DNA of 64,000 nt, from NCBI RefSeq assembly GCF_010092985.1, contig NZ_CP048106.1:3038001-3102000 (forward strand). The letters are read 5' to 3'. Shown in pieces: positions 53,171 to 62,684 of the stretch. The position numbers were made by a program, and so were the translations under genes. Within the stretch, counting starts at the first letter, position 1, and each line of letters opens with the position of its first letter. The notes under the pieces were generated by a model, which worked only from the letters and a program-made list of their open reading frames with translations, was not told where the DNA came from and searched no databases. The stretch is from Pontibacter pudoricolor. Lineage in GTDB: Bacteria; Bacteroidota; Bacteroidia; Cytophagales; Hymenobacteraceae.

Positions 53171-53736
53171 TTTACCCTATTGTAGCCTACGGCGACCCTG
53201 TACTTAAAACAGAAGCAGATGACCTGCCAAAGGACTTCCCGAACCTGAAAGAACTGGTGGACGACATGTATACCACCATGTACCACGCACATGGCGTAGG
53301 CCTGGCAGCACCGCAGATCGGCAAAGCCATCCGCCTGTTTGTGATAGATTCGGAGCCGATGATGGACGACGAAGACGAAGGAAAAGGTGTAAAGAAAGCC
53401 TTCATTAACGCTGAAATTTTAGAAGAATCTGGTGACGAGTGGGGTTTTGAGGAAGGCTGCCTGAGTATACCTGGCGTGCGCGAAACCGTTTACCGCCCGG
53501 AGCGCATCGTTATCCGTTATTTTGATGAGGAATGGAATGAGCACACCGACACCTATGATGGCATGACTGCCCGCGTTATACAGCACGAGTACGACCACAT
53601 CGAAGGCATCCTGTTCACGGACCACCTGAACGGCCTGAAAAAGCGCCTGATCAAAAATAAGCTGACCAAAATATCTAAAGGCGAAGTAGACGCCGACTAT
53701 AAAATGAAGTTCCCGGCTGCCGATAAGCGCCGCTAA
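53167..53736 (+). CDS. def: Peptide deformylase
   Basis: Removes the formyl group from new protein N-termini with Fe(II). The 189-residue protein has motif 1 HGVGLAAPQIG, motif 2 EGCLSIPG with the metal Cys, and motif 3 QHEYDHIEGILF with two metal His and the catalytic Glu. It is preceded by ruvX with an ATGA overlap and ends with a strong terminator. Confidence 0.95.
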   Translation: MIYPIVAYGDPVLKTEADDLPKDFPNLKELVDDMYTTMYHAHGVGLAAPQIGKAIRLFVIDSEPMMDDEDEGKGVKKAFINAEILEESGDEWGFEEGCLSIPGVRETVYRPERIVIRYFDEEWNEHTDTYDGMTARVIQHEYDHIEGILFTDHLNGLKKRLIKNKLTKISKGEVDADYKMKFPAADKRR

Positions 53737-53754
53737 ACTATAGTTTATAGTATG

Positions 53755-53792
53755 AAAACGGCCTGCTATAGTTGTATAGCAGGCCGTTTTTG
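53755..53792 (+). terminator. def terminator
   Basis: A perfect 16-bp stem, AAAACGGCCTGCTATA with TATAGCAGGCCGTTTT, GTTG loop, T tract after. The loop and inner stem form CTATAGTTG, the genome-wide word. Confidence 0.9.
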
Positions 53793-53877
53793 GTTTTGGG
53801 GTGGTTTAACGGTCTTGTGCAGCCGAAGCCCGAAGCGGAGCGAGGGTTAAAGCTGCACCTTGTTGGTAGAAGTAATT

Positions 53878-54462
53878 TTACGCCATAAGCCTAAACCAGT
53901 CTTTAACTGTTAATTCTAACCGCACTACTTCATCGTCAGCTAATGGACAGCAGTGAGCAATAGGCCCCCTTAATAAATTTAGACTTGTCATAATTCTTGA
54001 AAAAGCTCTTTGGCTTCTAAATATAAGTTCAAAAGCTTCCCAATTTGATGATACTATCTGAGTTAGCTCTCCGAATGTGGTATAGTCAATTTTTTCCTCA
54101 GATCTTTGAGTGTGGCCTGAGTCTGCCTCTCTTTTAATGTTGTTCTCAACATTAGCCTTTATATCGGGTTTAACTTTTTCCTCCCACCAATTCTCCCCAT
54201 ATTTTTCAGATAATAGCTGGATAACCAAACTTCTTATTGATCTCTCTAAGCAATAGAAAACTTCGTAATGTTTGGCCATAATTTTTGCTTCATTTTTGAA
54301 TGCTTGTTCAAATTGAGCATAATAGTCAGCCTCAGTCTCTTTTGTTGGTCCTTTATGATTCCGTCCTAGGTCAATGTTATGTAAAGCTTCTAGTTTATCA
54401 AGGGAGTTTTCTGTTAAAGAATTAGCAAGGGTAAATAGTCTAATTTTTGATTCTGTACTCAT
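53878..54462 (-). CDS. Swt1-type HEPN domain protein (second gene of AT-rich pair)
   Basis: 194 residues from ATG 54462 (MSTESKIRLF); a GTG at 54471 would overlap the upstream gene. It is helical throughout. The segment YGENWWEEKVKPDI and the C-terminal LLRGPIAHCCPLADDEVVRLELTVKDW match the HEPN_Swt1 family, with the R-x4-H ribonuclease-type motif (Arg165, His170). HEPN proteins are frequently RNases in toxin-antitoxin and antiviral systems. The DUF5343 gene ends one base upstream, so the two form an operon. Base composition is much more AT-rich than the flanking ruvX-def and FUSC genes. RNase activity is inferred from the motif. Confidence 0.72.
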   Translation of the reverse strand: MSTESKIRLFTLANSLTENSLDKLEALHNIDLGRNHKGPTKETEADYYAQFEQAFKNEAKIMAKHYEVFYCLERSIRSLVIQLLSEKYGENWWEEKVKPDIKANVENNIKREADSGHTQRSEEKIDYTTFGELTQIVSSNWEAFELIFRSQRAFSRIMTSLNLLRGPIAHCCPLADDEVVRLELTVKDWFRLMA

Positions 54463-54463
54463 T

Positions 54464-55087
54464 CTATTCACTTAGAAGGTTTTCACGAAGTGATTTGAAA
54501 ATAGCATTGTATATCGAAGGATCATCTGTTTTAGGTAAAACTAAATTGATTGTATAGTTTAAGCCTAGATTTACTTTTTTATTTGAATTGGAAGCAGGTG
54601 ATATGGCTAAATTTTGGATAGATTCTTTCGGTAATTCAACTTCCTCTTCAGATAAGTTCGAATCAAAATCAGCAAATTCTTTAGCATTAAAGAAAGTAGC
54701 CACAATCATTTCTACTTTTCTTGAGTCATGTGCCCCACCTGTAGCTTCCATTACTAATCCTTTGAATGCTTTTTTGTCTAACTCATGACAATACTCATTC
54801 CTTAGGTAGAGCTCAGCATATCCCTCCCTGATAGCCTCTGCCATACTGGCGGCTGAGGTTGATGGGTTTCTAAACTTTTTATAGAGCAAAGTTGGTGAGC
54901 CGTCTTCATTTAAGAGCTTAACTTTTTTTGCCCATGAGATAAAAGTTCTTGAATTACCTCCTTTAAATCCAAGCTTAGTAGATAGAAAATCAGCATTAAA
55001 GTTTTCAGGTGTGCCAGCTTCCTTAATCTTATTTAAAATTTTAGTTAAGGCACCAGCTGAGGCCATGTAGGGTATCGCTGCAGACAT
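54464..55087 (-). CDS. DUF5343 domain protein (first gene of AT-rich pair)
   Basis: 207 residues. The N-terminal part MSAAIPYMASAGALTKILNKI, then FLSTKLGFKGGNSRTFISWAK and KLLNEDGSPTLLYKKFR, is the DUF5343 winged-helix-like pattern. The C-terminal part ends LNYTINLVLPKTDDPSIYNAIFKSLREN, a small alpha-beta tail often seen in this family. It could be the DNA- or partner-binding component next to the HEPN effector. Base composition is AT-rich (for example 18 of 60 bases are G or C at 54241-54300 in the partner gene, against 37 of 60 at 53281-53340 in def). Function unknown. Confidence 0.75.
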   Translation of the reverse strand: MSAAIPYMASAGALTKILNKIKEAGTPENFNADFLSTKLGFKGGNSRTFISWAKKVKLLNEDGSPTLLYKKFRNPSTSAASMAEAIREGYAELYLRNEYCHELDKKAFKGLVMEATGGAHDSRKVEMIVATFFNAKEFADFDSNLSEEEVELPKESIQNLAISPASNSNKKVNLGLNYTINLVLPKTDDPSIYNAIFKSLRENLLSE

Positions 55088-55299
55088 ATTAGATTTTTAG
55101 TTATTTATAACAATCCTCTAATATATTAATTCCTTCATAAAGTTAAAGACATACTTCTATTGTTACTACCAACTATAGTATATCAGGAGTACCTACTCCT
55201 GTTATCTGACAAATAAGGCGGCTAACAGGCGTAGCTGCTTATCAAACATAGTAATTTTCTATTAACTATAGTTACTCTGCTCTTCAAATGTGACCTAAA

Positions 55300-56385
55300 C
55301 TATAACTTCCGCTTTGCCAGCGATATTCTTGTTTTACGGATATGCCTTGTTGCCAGGAATTGAAGCCTTTCGTTGAAGAGTATCCAGCCGCCTATTGCCC
55401 CAATTACGCTACCGGTTAAAATATCAAAGAAACGGGCCTTGATCAACTCACCTGGGTTTATAGTTAAAGCGGTTCCGGTCTCTGCCAGAAAAATGGTAAG
55501 CACAGTAATGAAAACAACCGCAATGCCATAGTTGCGCACTACCAAAAACTCGACAATTATCTGCAACAGGATAATGCTCAGACAGATGGTAAGCATAGAT
55601 GGGTTTAGCAACAGGATAAACCACGTAAGCACCAGCCCGATAAACGTACCCAATACTCGCTGTGCGCTTCGTTGCCAGATATGTGTTGCGCTAATTCCCT
55701 GCATTACAGCTGCACACGAAGTTGGCACCCAATAAGGAGTATCCAGTTTCATTAAATGTGCAATGAGCAGCGAAACAGCCACAAAAAACCCGAACGTAAC
55801 CGACTCTAAAAAATTGATATACTGGTTTTTGGTTACGGTTATAACTTCATCAGCAGAGCGGATATTTCTTAAGGTTACCAAACTATAAACCAAACCCAAA
55901 AGGCACGAAATCATTGTTCCGATACCCACAAGCCCAATGTTATGGGGCACTGTTGCGAGGTTATGCGGCAAAGAGATGGCAACCGATGCGATCATGATAA
56001 AAAAGAAGTTGCCTGGCGGGCGCACCATTTTAAGATAATAAAGCACCAGGTGAACTGTAAAAGCATACAAGCCCAGCACTATAGATGCCACCACCGGGTT
56101 AAAACCAAACAAAGCTCCCACCGCATACGACACCATAATCCCGAACGAACTGGCCATCAGCACGATCATGCGCCGGGCAATACTCTGGGATTGTATGTAC
56201 AGGATAACCAGTGCTGCCATCGAAACCAGTTTACCATCCTGTAAATTATCAGTAAAGTAACCGGCCAATACCGGAATACCCACACAAATACCAGCCAGAA
56301 CAGGCAGATGCCATTTCCGGTCTGTTTGTCTGAATTCGAAAAGCTGCTTTAACATATGCGGCATACCTGTTAAACGTATTCTCAT
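55300..56385 (-). CDS. FUSC/aromatic acid exporter family inner membrane protein
   Basis: 361 residues, almost entirely membrane. There are two blocks of helices (about 28-160 and 185-330) with a cytoplasmic linker around 165-185, the FUSC pattern of half-length YccS/AaeB relatives. Signature text includes PYWVPTSCAAVMQG and RSAQRVLGTFIGLVLTW. It probably exports small organic acids, but the substrate is not determinable. It is a single gene; the 212-base spacer between it and the DUF5343 gene has AACTATA words and no gene. Confidence 0.8.
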   Translation of the reverse strand: MRIRLTGMPHMLKQLFEFRQTDRKWHLPVLAGICVGIPVLAGYFTDNLQDGKLVSMAALVILYIQSQSIARRMIVLMASSFGIMVSYAVGALFGFNPVVASIVLGLYAFTVHLVLYYLKMVRPPGNFFFIMIASVAISLPHNLATVPHNIGLVGIGTMISCLLGLVYSLVTLRNIRSADEVITVTKNQYINFLESVTFGFFVAVSLLIAHLMKLDTPYWVPTSCAAVMQGISATHIWQRSAQRVLGTFIGLVLTWFILLLNPSMLTICLSIILLQIIVEFLVVRNYGIAVVFITVLTIFLAETGTALTINPGELIKARFFDILTGSVIGAIGGWILFNERLQFLATRHIRKTRISLAKRKL

Positions 56386-56592
56386 TATCTAACTGGTTTC
56401 AAAGGTATAGGTTAAGTTGTTTACCTGTTTTGTGCACGATCACAAATTAAGTTTCAGCGCCAGCCACACTTCAGCAATTGGTAGAGACCAGGGTGTGTAC
56501 TCAGGCCTGGGCTTAACTATAGTTCTGAAAACAGAAGACCTTTCCGGGGAAGATTAAATTGTCTCAAATCAACTTGAAGGTTTGTACCGTAC

Positions 56593-57570
56593 ATGGCAAT
56601 TATGGCCCGGACTATAAAAGCTATACTTGTATTGTTTGCAGTGCTGCTGCCTTTGCACAGCTATAGTTGGGGCTTTTATGCGCACCAGCGCATTAACCGG
56701 CTGGCTGTGTTTGCACTGCCTCCCGAAATGGTCGGGTTCTATAAAAAGCACATCCGTTACATTACCGAGAATGCCGTTAACCCCGACAAGCGCCGTTATG
56801 CTGTTTCAGGCGAAGCCCCGCGCCACTACATAGACCTGGACATGTACGGCGACAGCGCCCTGTATAAACTGCCCCGTTACTGGCAGCCGGCCGTCGCGCA
56901 ATTTACAGAAGACACCCTGATGGCCTATGGCATTGTTCCCTGGCACATCAACTTTATGAAGTACCAGCTCACGCAGGCTTTTAAAGAACGAAATTTAGAT
57001 AAGATTCTCCGGGTCTCATCTGATCTGGGCCACTACATTGCCGACGCCTGCGTGCCACTACACACTACCAGTAACTATAACGGGCAGCTTACCGGCCAGC
57101 GCGGCATACATGCTTTCTGGGAGTCGCGGTTACCGGAGCTGTTTTCTGATAACTATGACTTTTTTGTAGGTCCTGCCCAGTACATTACCAACCCGCAGCT
57201 TAGAGCCTGGGACTTGGTGGCAAGCGCCAACATTGCCCTGGATTCTGTGCTGCAATTTGAGCGCCAGCTAACTATAGATTTCGATGAAGAAAAGAAGTAC
57301 GGTTTCGAGCTCCGCAATAACCTGACTACCCGTGTGTATTCTAGAGAGTTTTCGGAAGCATACAGCAGAAAACTGAACGGCCAGGTAGAGCGGCAGATGC
57401 GCTTAGCGGTACAAGCCGTCGCCAGTTACTGGTACACAGCCTGGGTAGATGCCGGTCAGCCAAGTTTAGGAACACTTGCCACATCATTAACTCCCGAAGA
57501 ACTGCACCGCCTGGAAATGGAGAAGAAAGAATACGAGACTGGTCCGCATAAAGCAAGAGAGGAAAATTAG
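56593..57570 (+). CDS. Zinc-dependent phospholipase C / S1-P1 nuclease-like exported protein
   Basis: 325 residues with a signal peptide to about residue 25, so that the mature protein starts near Trp26 (SWGFYAHQRINRLAVF). In this fold the N-terminal Trp and nearby His bind zinc. The central DLGHYIADACVPLHTTSNYNGQ matches the metal-binding HYxxDxxxPLH core. It is all-helical, with a Glu/Lys-rich C-terminus. The substrate could be phospholipid or nucleic acid; Bacteroidota homologues are usually called zinc dependent phospholipase C. Confidence 0.78.
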   Translation: MAIMARTIKAILVLFAVLLPLHSYSWGFYAHQRINRLAVFALPPEMVGFYKKHIRYITENAVNPDKRRYAVSGEAPRHYIDLDMYGDSALYKLPRYWQPAVAQFTEDTLMAYGIVPWHINFMKYQLTQAFKERNLDKILRVSSDLGHYIADACVPLHTTSNYNGQLTGQRGIHAFWESRLPELFSDNYDFFVGPAQYITNPQLRAWDLVASANIALDSVLQFERQLTIDFDEEKKYGFELRNNLTTRVYSREFSEAYSRKLNGQVERQMRLAVQAVASYWYTAWVDAGQPSLGTLATSLTPEELHRLEMEKKEYETGPHKAREEN

Positions 57571-57578
57571 GTTAAACT

Positions 57579-58540
57579 TGTCTGAACCAGGATTAAGTGA
57601 GATTTAAAGGATTTTTGGGATTGGGCTAGTGCTTTAGTTGTGGCTATAGTTCTATAGTTAGCGTTTTACCCCTTCCCAGCCTTCCCCTTTTATCGAGGGC
57701 CCCTACCCCAAAACAGGGGAAGGAGCTTTTGGTTGCTGTTATAGTTTACGCTATAGTTTTATAGTTGCTGTTTTAACCCACCCCTGCCCTCCCAAGAGGG
57801 GAATTTCGTTGTTGCTATAGTTAAAGATATTGTTTTATAGTTGCCTTTTAACAGCCCTGTAGTCCCCTTGAGGGCAGGGTCGTTTCATTCTATAGTAACC
57901 TGTAAGTTCTATAGTTTCCGTTTGTCATCCCCCTGCCCCCTTCGAAGGGGGACTTTTCTGCTACTGCTTGCCCAACTGTCATTTCGACCAGCGGGAGAAA
58001 TCTGAGTTTGCTATAGTTTGAGTTATGGTTCTATAGTTACAGACCAAGATCGGACAGGTCGCGACCTGTCCCTGCGGAATTACAACCACGATAAATCTCG
58101 AAGCTTAACCGGTTCAAACTATAGACAAAAGTAGCTATGCGAAAGATCACAGTCTTTGGGTTGAGCGCCTTTGCTTTGTTGCGGTGCCGCCAGGCAACCC
58201 GAGGTACGAGGGTAGCAAGAAAGCAGCAGCGCGATGCCCGAAGACGGGGCCTCCCGGCCGTGAGGGCACCAAGGCCAACTATAGAAAGATAGGTAAGTAA
58301 AGCTCCCAGGATTAAAGAAGGCTATGAAAGAAAAGGCTTGGTTCCAGCTGCAACTATAACTAACTATAGAACCCAGATTTCTCACTTTGTTCGAAATGAC
58401 AAAATAAGAATTATAAGGCACATAAGATGTCTCACAGCTACGCTGGTTCGCTCCGACTCGCGTCTCAAGAATGTTCGAAATGACAAAAGAAAAACTATAG
58501 GACATATAAGATCCCTCGGCTAACGCTAGAGATGACTGGG
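57579..58540. repeat. Long composite non-coding repeat, copy C
   Basis: Colinear with copy A (18279-19110). It shares the GGATTAAGTGAGATTTAAAGG unit, the GCGTTTTACCCCTTCCCAGC unit (57661-57680), the GGACAGGTCGCGACCTGTCC palindrome (about 58052-58071), AAGCTTAACCGGTTCAAACT (58101-58120), the CCCGAAGACGGGGCCTCCCG block (about 58236-58255) and TTGTTCGAAATGACAAAA half palindromes. TATAGTT words are again abundant. Open frames in it (for example 58119-58628 on the minus strand) are repeat-derived. Confidence 0.75.
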
Positions 58541-58646
58541 AGGAAGTGATAATAAGATGAACTTTATTCAAAACGCCTCTTATAACCTTCATTTTCCTGC
58601 GACTCCAAAAATCCCTATCTTGCTGCACCTTAAAACATTCTTCTTC

Positions 58647-60221
58647 ATGAACATAAACTATACTTCCCGCATCAGCTGTACATGGCTGTGCCTTGTTTTT
58701 TGCCTGTTGCTGCAGCCCGCTTTCGCCCAGAAAGCCAATACGGCTGCCACTATAACCAAACTCGATGCCTATTACCAGAAAGCCTTAAAAGACTGGGACG
58801 TGCCCGGCATGGCCATTGCAATTGTAAAAGACGACTCTGTGATCTTTGCCAAAGGTTATGGTGTGCTTAACAACAAAACCGGCGGACAGGTAGATGCCAA
58901 CACTATTTTTGGAATCGCATCAAATACTAAAGCCTACACTTCGGCTGCACTTGCTACACTGGTAGATGCCGGTAAAATAAAATGGACGGACAAAGTGAAC
59001 AAGTACATCCCTTCCCTGAAGATGTATAACCCTTACGTTACCGAGAGCCTGACGATAGAAGATCTGCTGAGCCACCGCGCCGGATTAAAAACGTTTAGCG
59101 GCGATCTGCTTTGGTACAACACCAACTATAGCCGAGAAGAGATCATCCGGAGAATGCAGTACCTGGAGCCTGCTTATGGTTTCAGGGATGGATATGGTTA
59201 CTCTAACGTGATGTTTATTACGGCTGGCCAGGTGATCGAGAACGTGACCGGCAAAACCTGGGAAAACTATATCAAAGAAACATTCTTCCAGCCATTGGGC
59301 ATGAACCGTTCTTATACTTCGGTAAACGAGTTGAAAGGTGTGCAGAACGTGGCTTCGCCGCATGGTTTTGATAAAGATGACAAGCCTGTAGCCACCACAC
59401 TAAATGCCTGGGACAACTGGAATCCCGCTGCCGGTATTTTTACAAGCGTAAATCAGCAGGCCCAGTGGATGCGCCTGCAACTGAACCGTGGTAACTACAA
59501 AGGCATCAAGATTTTCTCTGAGAATACAAGCCGCCATATGTGGCAGGCCCATAATCCGATACCAGTATCAAAAGGAGCTGAAGAGTTTACGCCATCCACA
59601 CACTTTAATGCGACAGGTCTGGGCTGGTTCGTGAGCGATTACGAAGGTCGTAAAATGGTTTACCATGGTGGTGGCCACGAAGGCATGAACAGCCGCACGG
59701 TACTGGTGCCAGAAGAAAAACTGGGTATTGTGATTCTTACCAACAGCATGAGCAGCATTATGACACCGATTGCCAACTATACATTAGACCAGTTCTTTGG
59801 TATGCAGAACGGCCGTGACTGGAGCCAGTTTACCCTGGACATGATGGCAAAAGCTAAAAAAGAACAGGCCGAAGCGGCGGCAAAAGTGCCTAAAGAAAAG
59901 AAAAAGCATAAGAGCAAGCCTACTATGGACCTGAGCGCTTATACCGGCACATACCACAGCCAACTCTATGGTAATGCTACAGTTAGCTTAAAAAATGGCA
60001 AACTGGATATACAACTGGAACCGGCACAAACTTTAGGAGGCACCTTACACTACTGGCAGCACGATATTTTTGACCTTGACTGGAAAAACGATTTTGCCCT
60101 GCTAACACCAACGCGCGTGCGCTTCCTAGTAGGCGAAGACGGAACTATAAGCCAGATGCGCTTAGACTCCGACAACCCTGATTTTCATTTTGATGAGCTT
60201 AAATTTGAACGTATAAAATAG
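58647..60221 (+). CDS. Serine hydrolase, class C beta-lactamase family, exported
   Basis: About 524 residues from ATG 58647 (MNINYTSRIS); an ATG at 58557 lies in repeat sequence and would add 30 residues before the signal. The signal peptide ends at about 28 (LLQPAFAQ). The beta-lactamase/transpeptidase-like domain has Ser92-x-x-Lys95 (ASNTKAY), the Tyr-Ser-Asn motif in GYGYSNVMF and HGGGHEGMNS. A C-terminal beta domain of DUF3471 type follows (about 425-520, YTGTYHSQLYGNATVSLKNGK). It probably cleaves a peptide or ester in the periplasm; activity against beta-lactams is unproven. Confidence 0.88.
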   Translation: MNINYTSRISCTWLCLVFCLLLQPAFAQKANTAATITKLDAYYQKALKDWDVPGMAIAIVKDDSVIFAKGYGVLNNKTGGQVDANTIFGIASNTKAYTSAALATLVDAGKIKWTDKVNKYIPSLKMYNPYVTESLTIEDLLSHRAGLKTFSGDLLWYNTNYSREEIIRRMQYLEPAYGFRDGYGYSNVMFITAGQVIENVTGKTWENYIKETFFQPLGMNRSYTSVNELKGVQNVASPHGFDKDDKPVATTLNAWDNWNPAAGIFTSVNQQAQWMRLQLNRGNYKGIKIFSENTSRHMWQAHNPIPVSKGAEEFTPSTHFNATGLGWFVSDYEGRKMVYHGGGHEGMNSRTVLVPEEKLGIVILTNSMSSIMTPIANYTLDQFFGMQNGRDWSQFTLDMMAKAKKEQAEAAAKVPKEKKKHKSKPTMDLSAYTGTYHSQLYGNATVSLKNGKLDIQLEPAQTLGGTLHYWQHDIFDLDWKNDFALLTPTRVRFLVGEDGTISQMRLDSDNPDFHFDELKFERIK

Positions 60222-60241
60222 CCTCAGGCAAAGGCAACTAT

Positions 60242-60282
60242 AAATACAAAAGCCGCACTTACGGGTGCGGCTTTTGTATTTC
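60242..60282. terminator. Terminator after the serine hydrolase gene
   Basis: A perfect 17-bp stem, AAATACAAAAGCCGCAC with GTGCGGCTTTTGTATTT, around TTACGG. It can also end the minus-strand small gene at 60300. Confidence 0.9.
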
Positions 60283-60299
60283 CCTACGGAACTATTAAC

Positions 60300-60398
60300 T
60301 TAGGAAACCAACATTGCAATAACGCCAACAGCGGCGAAATATCCTGCGATAATCCAGTAAGCTAACTCATCTTGATTTTGGTAAACGTTTTTCATCAT
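60300..60398 (-). CDS. 32-residue membrane miniprotein (putative)
   Basis: A short frame, MMKNVYQNQDELAYWIIAGY followed by FAAVGVIAMLVS, has a charged head and one membrane segment (about 13-31). It sits between two terminators in otherwise gene-free sequence (60222-60680). Leftward from its stop the terminator at 60242-60282 follows at a natural distance. The upstream region (60400-60600) is AT-rich with no other frame. Conservation cannot be checked here; it could be a real miniprotein or chance. Confidence 0.45.
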   Translation of the reverse strand: MMKNVYQNQDELAYWIIAGYFAAVGVIAMLVS

Positions 60399-60623
60399 AA
60401 ACAACCTTTAATCGTTAAACACTGATTTATCCCTTTGGCTGTCTTTATATTATGGGCTACGTGCCTTGTTATCAATTTGTTAGCTTAGGTTAAAAGAAAC
60501 TCCAAACAGACAAATTATAATTATTATAATGCAATTATCTGTCATTAAAATGTAACACTCCTTCTGTTTTGATGAGGTGGCAGGCAATAAGCCGGGTGGG
60601 TTAACGGCGGGAGTTATGCAAAA

Positions 60624-60664
60624 AGAAAAAGGCTCGCTGCAGGTATTGCAGCGAGCCTTTTAAA
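60624..60664 (-). terminator. ettA terminator
   Basis: AAAAGGCTCGCTGCA pairs with TGCAGCGAGCCTTTT around GGTAT; an A-rich stretch to the left gives the minus-strand T run. Confidence 0.85.
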
Positions 60665-60680
60665 CTATATAAAAACTGTA

Positions 60681-62351
60681 CTAAACCAGCTTTTTGTAAC
60701 GGATACGCTTTGGCTCTATATCGCCCATGCGCTTCTTTTTATTTTCTTCGTATTCGCTATAGTTACCCTCAAACCAGTATACCTGCGACTCGCCTTCAAA
60801 AGCCAGGATATGCGTACAGATACGGTCCAGGAACCAGCGGTCGTGCGAGATAATAACAGCGCAACCTGCAAAGTTTTCCAGGGCATCTTCCAGGGCACGG
60901 ATCGCATTCACGTCCAGGTCGTTGGTAGGCTCATCGAGTAATAATAAGTTACCGCCTTCTTTCAGCGTCATAGCCAGGTGCACACGGTTACGTTCACCAC
61001 CCGATAGTTTATCTACCTTCTTCTCCTGGTCGCCGCCCGAGAAGTTGAATTTACTTACATACGCTCTGGAAACGATCTGCCGGCCAGCCATCATCATGTG
61101 TTCCGTACCGCCCGATATCACTTCAAAAACAGACTTGGTAGGGTCTAGTTGCGCGTGTTCCTGGTCTACGTAAGAGATCTGCACCGTAGAGCCAACTGTA
61201 AACTCACCGGCATCCGGTTTCTCCTGGCCTGTTATCAGCTTAAACAGTGTGGTTTTACCGGCACCGTTCGGGCCGATGATACCAACTATACCACCCTGCG
61301 GTAAAGCAAAGTTAAGGTCCTCGAAAAGCAGTTTATCGCCGTAGGCTTTGCTTACATGGTGGGCCTCTACAACCTGGCTACCCAAACGTGGTCCGTCTGG
61401 TATAAACAGCTCCAGTTTTTCTTCTTTCTTGCTGGCCTCTTCGCTGGCAAGTTTGTCGTACTGGCTTATACGGGCTTTAGATTTGGCCTGGCGTGCTTTC
61501 GGGGCCATACGTACCCACTCCAGCTCGCGCTGTAATGTTTTCTGGCGCTTGCTTTCGGTCTTTTCTTCTTTAGCCAGTCGGTTAGCTTTCTGCTCCAGCC
61601 AGCTGCTATAGTTGCCTTTCCACGGAATACCTTCGCCACGGTCCAGTTCCAGTATCCAGCCCGCCACATTATCCAGGAAGTATCTGTCGTGGGTTACGGC
61701 AATTACAGTTCCTTTATACTGCTTTAAGTGCTGCTCCAGCCAGTCTACCGATTCAGCATCCAGGTGGTTGGTAGGCTCATCCAGTAACAATACATCCGGC
61801 TCCTGTAACAGCAAACGGCAAAGGGCCACGCGGCGCTTCTCCCCACCCGACAGGTTTCCGATAATGGCATCTTCCGGTGGAGTTCTCAGGGCATCCATGG
61901 CGCGCTCCAGGCGGTTATCCAGTTCCCAGGCGTTGTGGTGGTCGAGTTTTTCCTGCACTACGCCCTGGCGGTCGATGAGCTTGTTCATCTCATCGTCAGT
62001 CATCTCCTCGGCAAACTTCATGTTGATCTCGTCGAATTCCTTCAACAGAGACACCACTTCAGCCACACCTTCTTCTACCACTTCGCGCACTGTTTTGGTC
62101 GGGTCCAGTTGCGGCTCCTGCTCCAGGTAACCTACACTATAGCCCGGGCTCCAGACTACTTCGCCTTGTATCTGCTTATCTACACCTGCAATAATCTTCA
62201 GCAAGCTTGATTTACCGGAACCGTTAAGGCCCAGCACACCAATTTTAGCGCCGTAGAAAAAGGACAGGTAAATGTTTTTAAGTACTTGTTTTTGAGGAGG
62301 GTAAACTTTGCTTACCCCGGCCATCGAGAAAATGATCGTTTCGTTGCTCAT
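60681..62351 (-). CDS. ettA: Energy-dependent translational throttle protein EttA
   Basis: An ABC-F ATPase that binds the ribosomal E site and gates the first elongation step according to ATP/ADP. 556 residues with two ABC domains: Walker [10 protein letters not shown] and signature LSGGEKRR in the first, GPNGAGKTT and LSGGERNR in the second. The linker with the arm (about 240-300) carries the basic [17 protein letters not shown]. The length and C-terminal HIL...RIRYKKLV fit EttA rather than Uup. Confidence 0.93.
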   Translation of the reverse strand: MSNETIIFSMAGVSKVYPPQKQVLKNIYLSFFYGAKIGVLGLNGSGKSSLLKIIAGVDKQIQGEVVWSPGYSVGYLEQEPQLDPTKTVREVVEEGVAEVVSLLKEFDEINMKFAEEMTDDEMNKLIDRQGVVQEKLDHHNAWELDNRLERAMDALRTPPEDAIIGNLSGGEKRRVALCRLLLQEPDVLLLDEPTNHLDAESVDWLEQHLKQYKGTVIAVTHDRYFLDNVAGWILELDRGEGIPWKGNYSSWLEQKANRLAKEEKTESKRQKTLQRELEWVRMAPKARQAKSKARISQYDKLASEEASKKEEKLELFIPDGPRLGSQVVEAHHVSKAYGDKLLFEDLNFALPQGGIVGIIGPNGAGKTTLFKLITGQEKPDAGEFTVGSTVQISYVDQEHAQLDPTKSVFEVISGGTEHMMMAGRQIVSRAYVSKFNFSGGDQEKKVDKLSGGERNRVHLAMTLKEGGNLLLLDEPTNDLDVNAIRALEDALENFAGCAVIISHDRWFLDRICTHILAFEGESQVYWFEGNYSEYEENKKKRMGDIEPKRIRYKKLV

Positions 62352-62684
62352 GCTATCGTTCTGTCAGGTTATACTTCCGGAAATGCCAAAACTGCTTATA
62401 CAACAATGCTCAGCCATCGTTTTGGTTTTAGTGTTAATTACAAATATCGTAAAAATTCATGCATTTACCCTTCAGTATATTGCCACGAAATCGTTAAACT
62501 TGTAAAATACTGTTGGGTTTAGTATACTTATACTTGCTTTGCAACAAGTTTGCCTTTAAACTGTTTGATCTCTCCACTTTTACGAATGTGCTCAATTAAA
62601 CACGAAAGGTAAAGCTGCGTATGCTAAAGTTAGTTTAAAAAGTGCCCTTACCCTATTTTTCGACGCAAAACCCGATCCAGTCAA
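62352..62684. other. Divergent spacer between ettA and the DUF349 gene
   Basis: 333 bases with no gene. It must carry the promoters of both divergent genes, but I see no full TTG-TAnnTTTG match; the nearest on the ettA side is CAAATATC near 62442. TATAGTT words are absent here. Confidence 0.5.

Noticed and set aside
54555..54562. The TATAGTT word inside the DUF5343 gene as evidence that the island is native
   Set aside because: Single copy in 1.2 kb and in the GTATAGTT context, far below the density in flanking genes; chance is sufficient.
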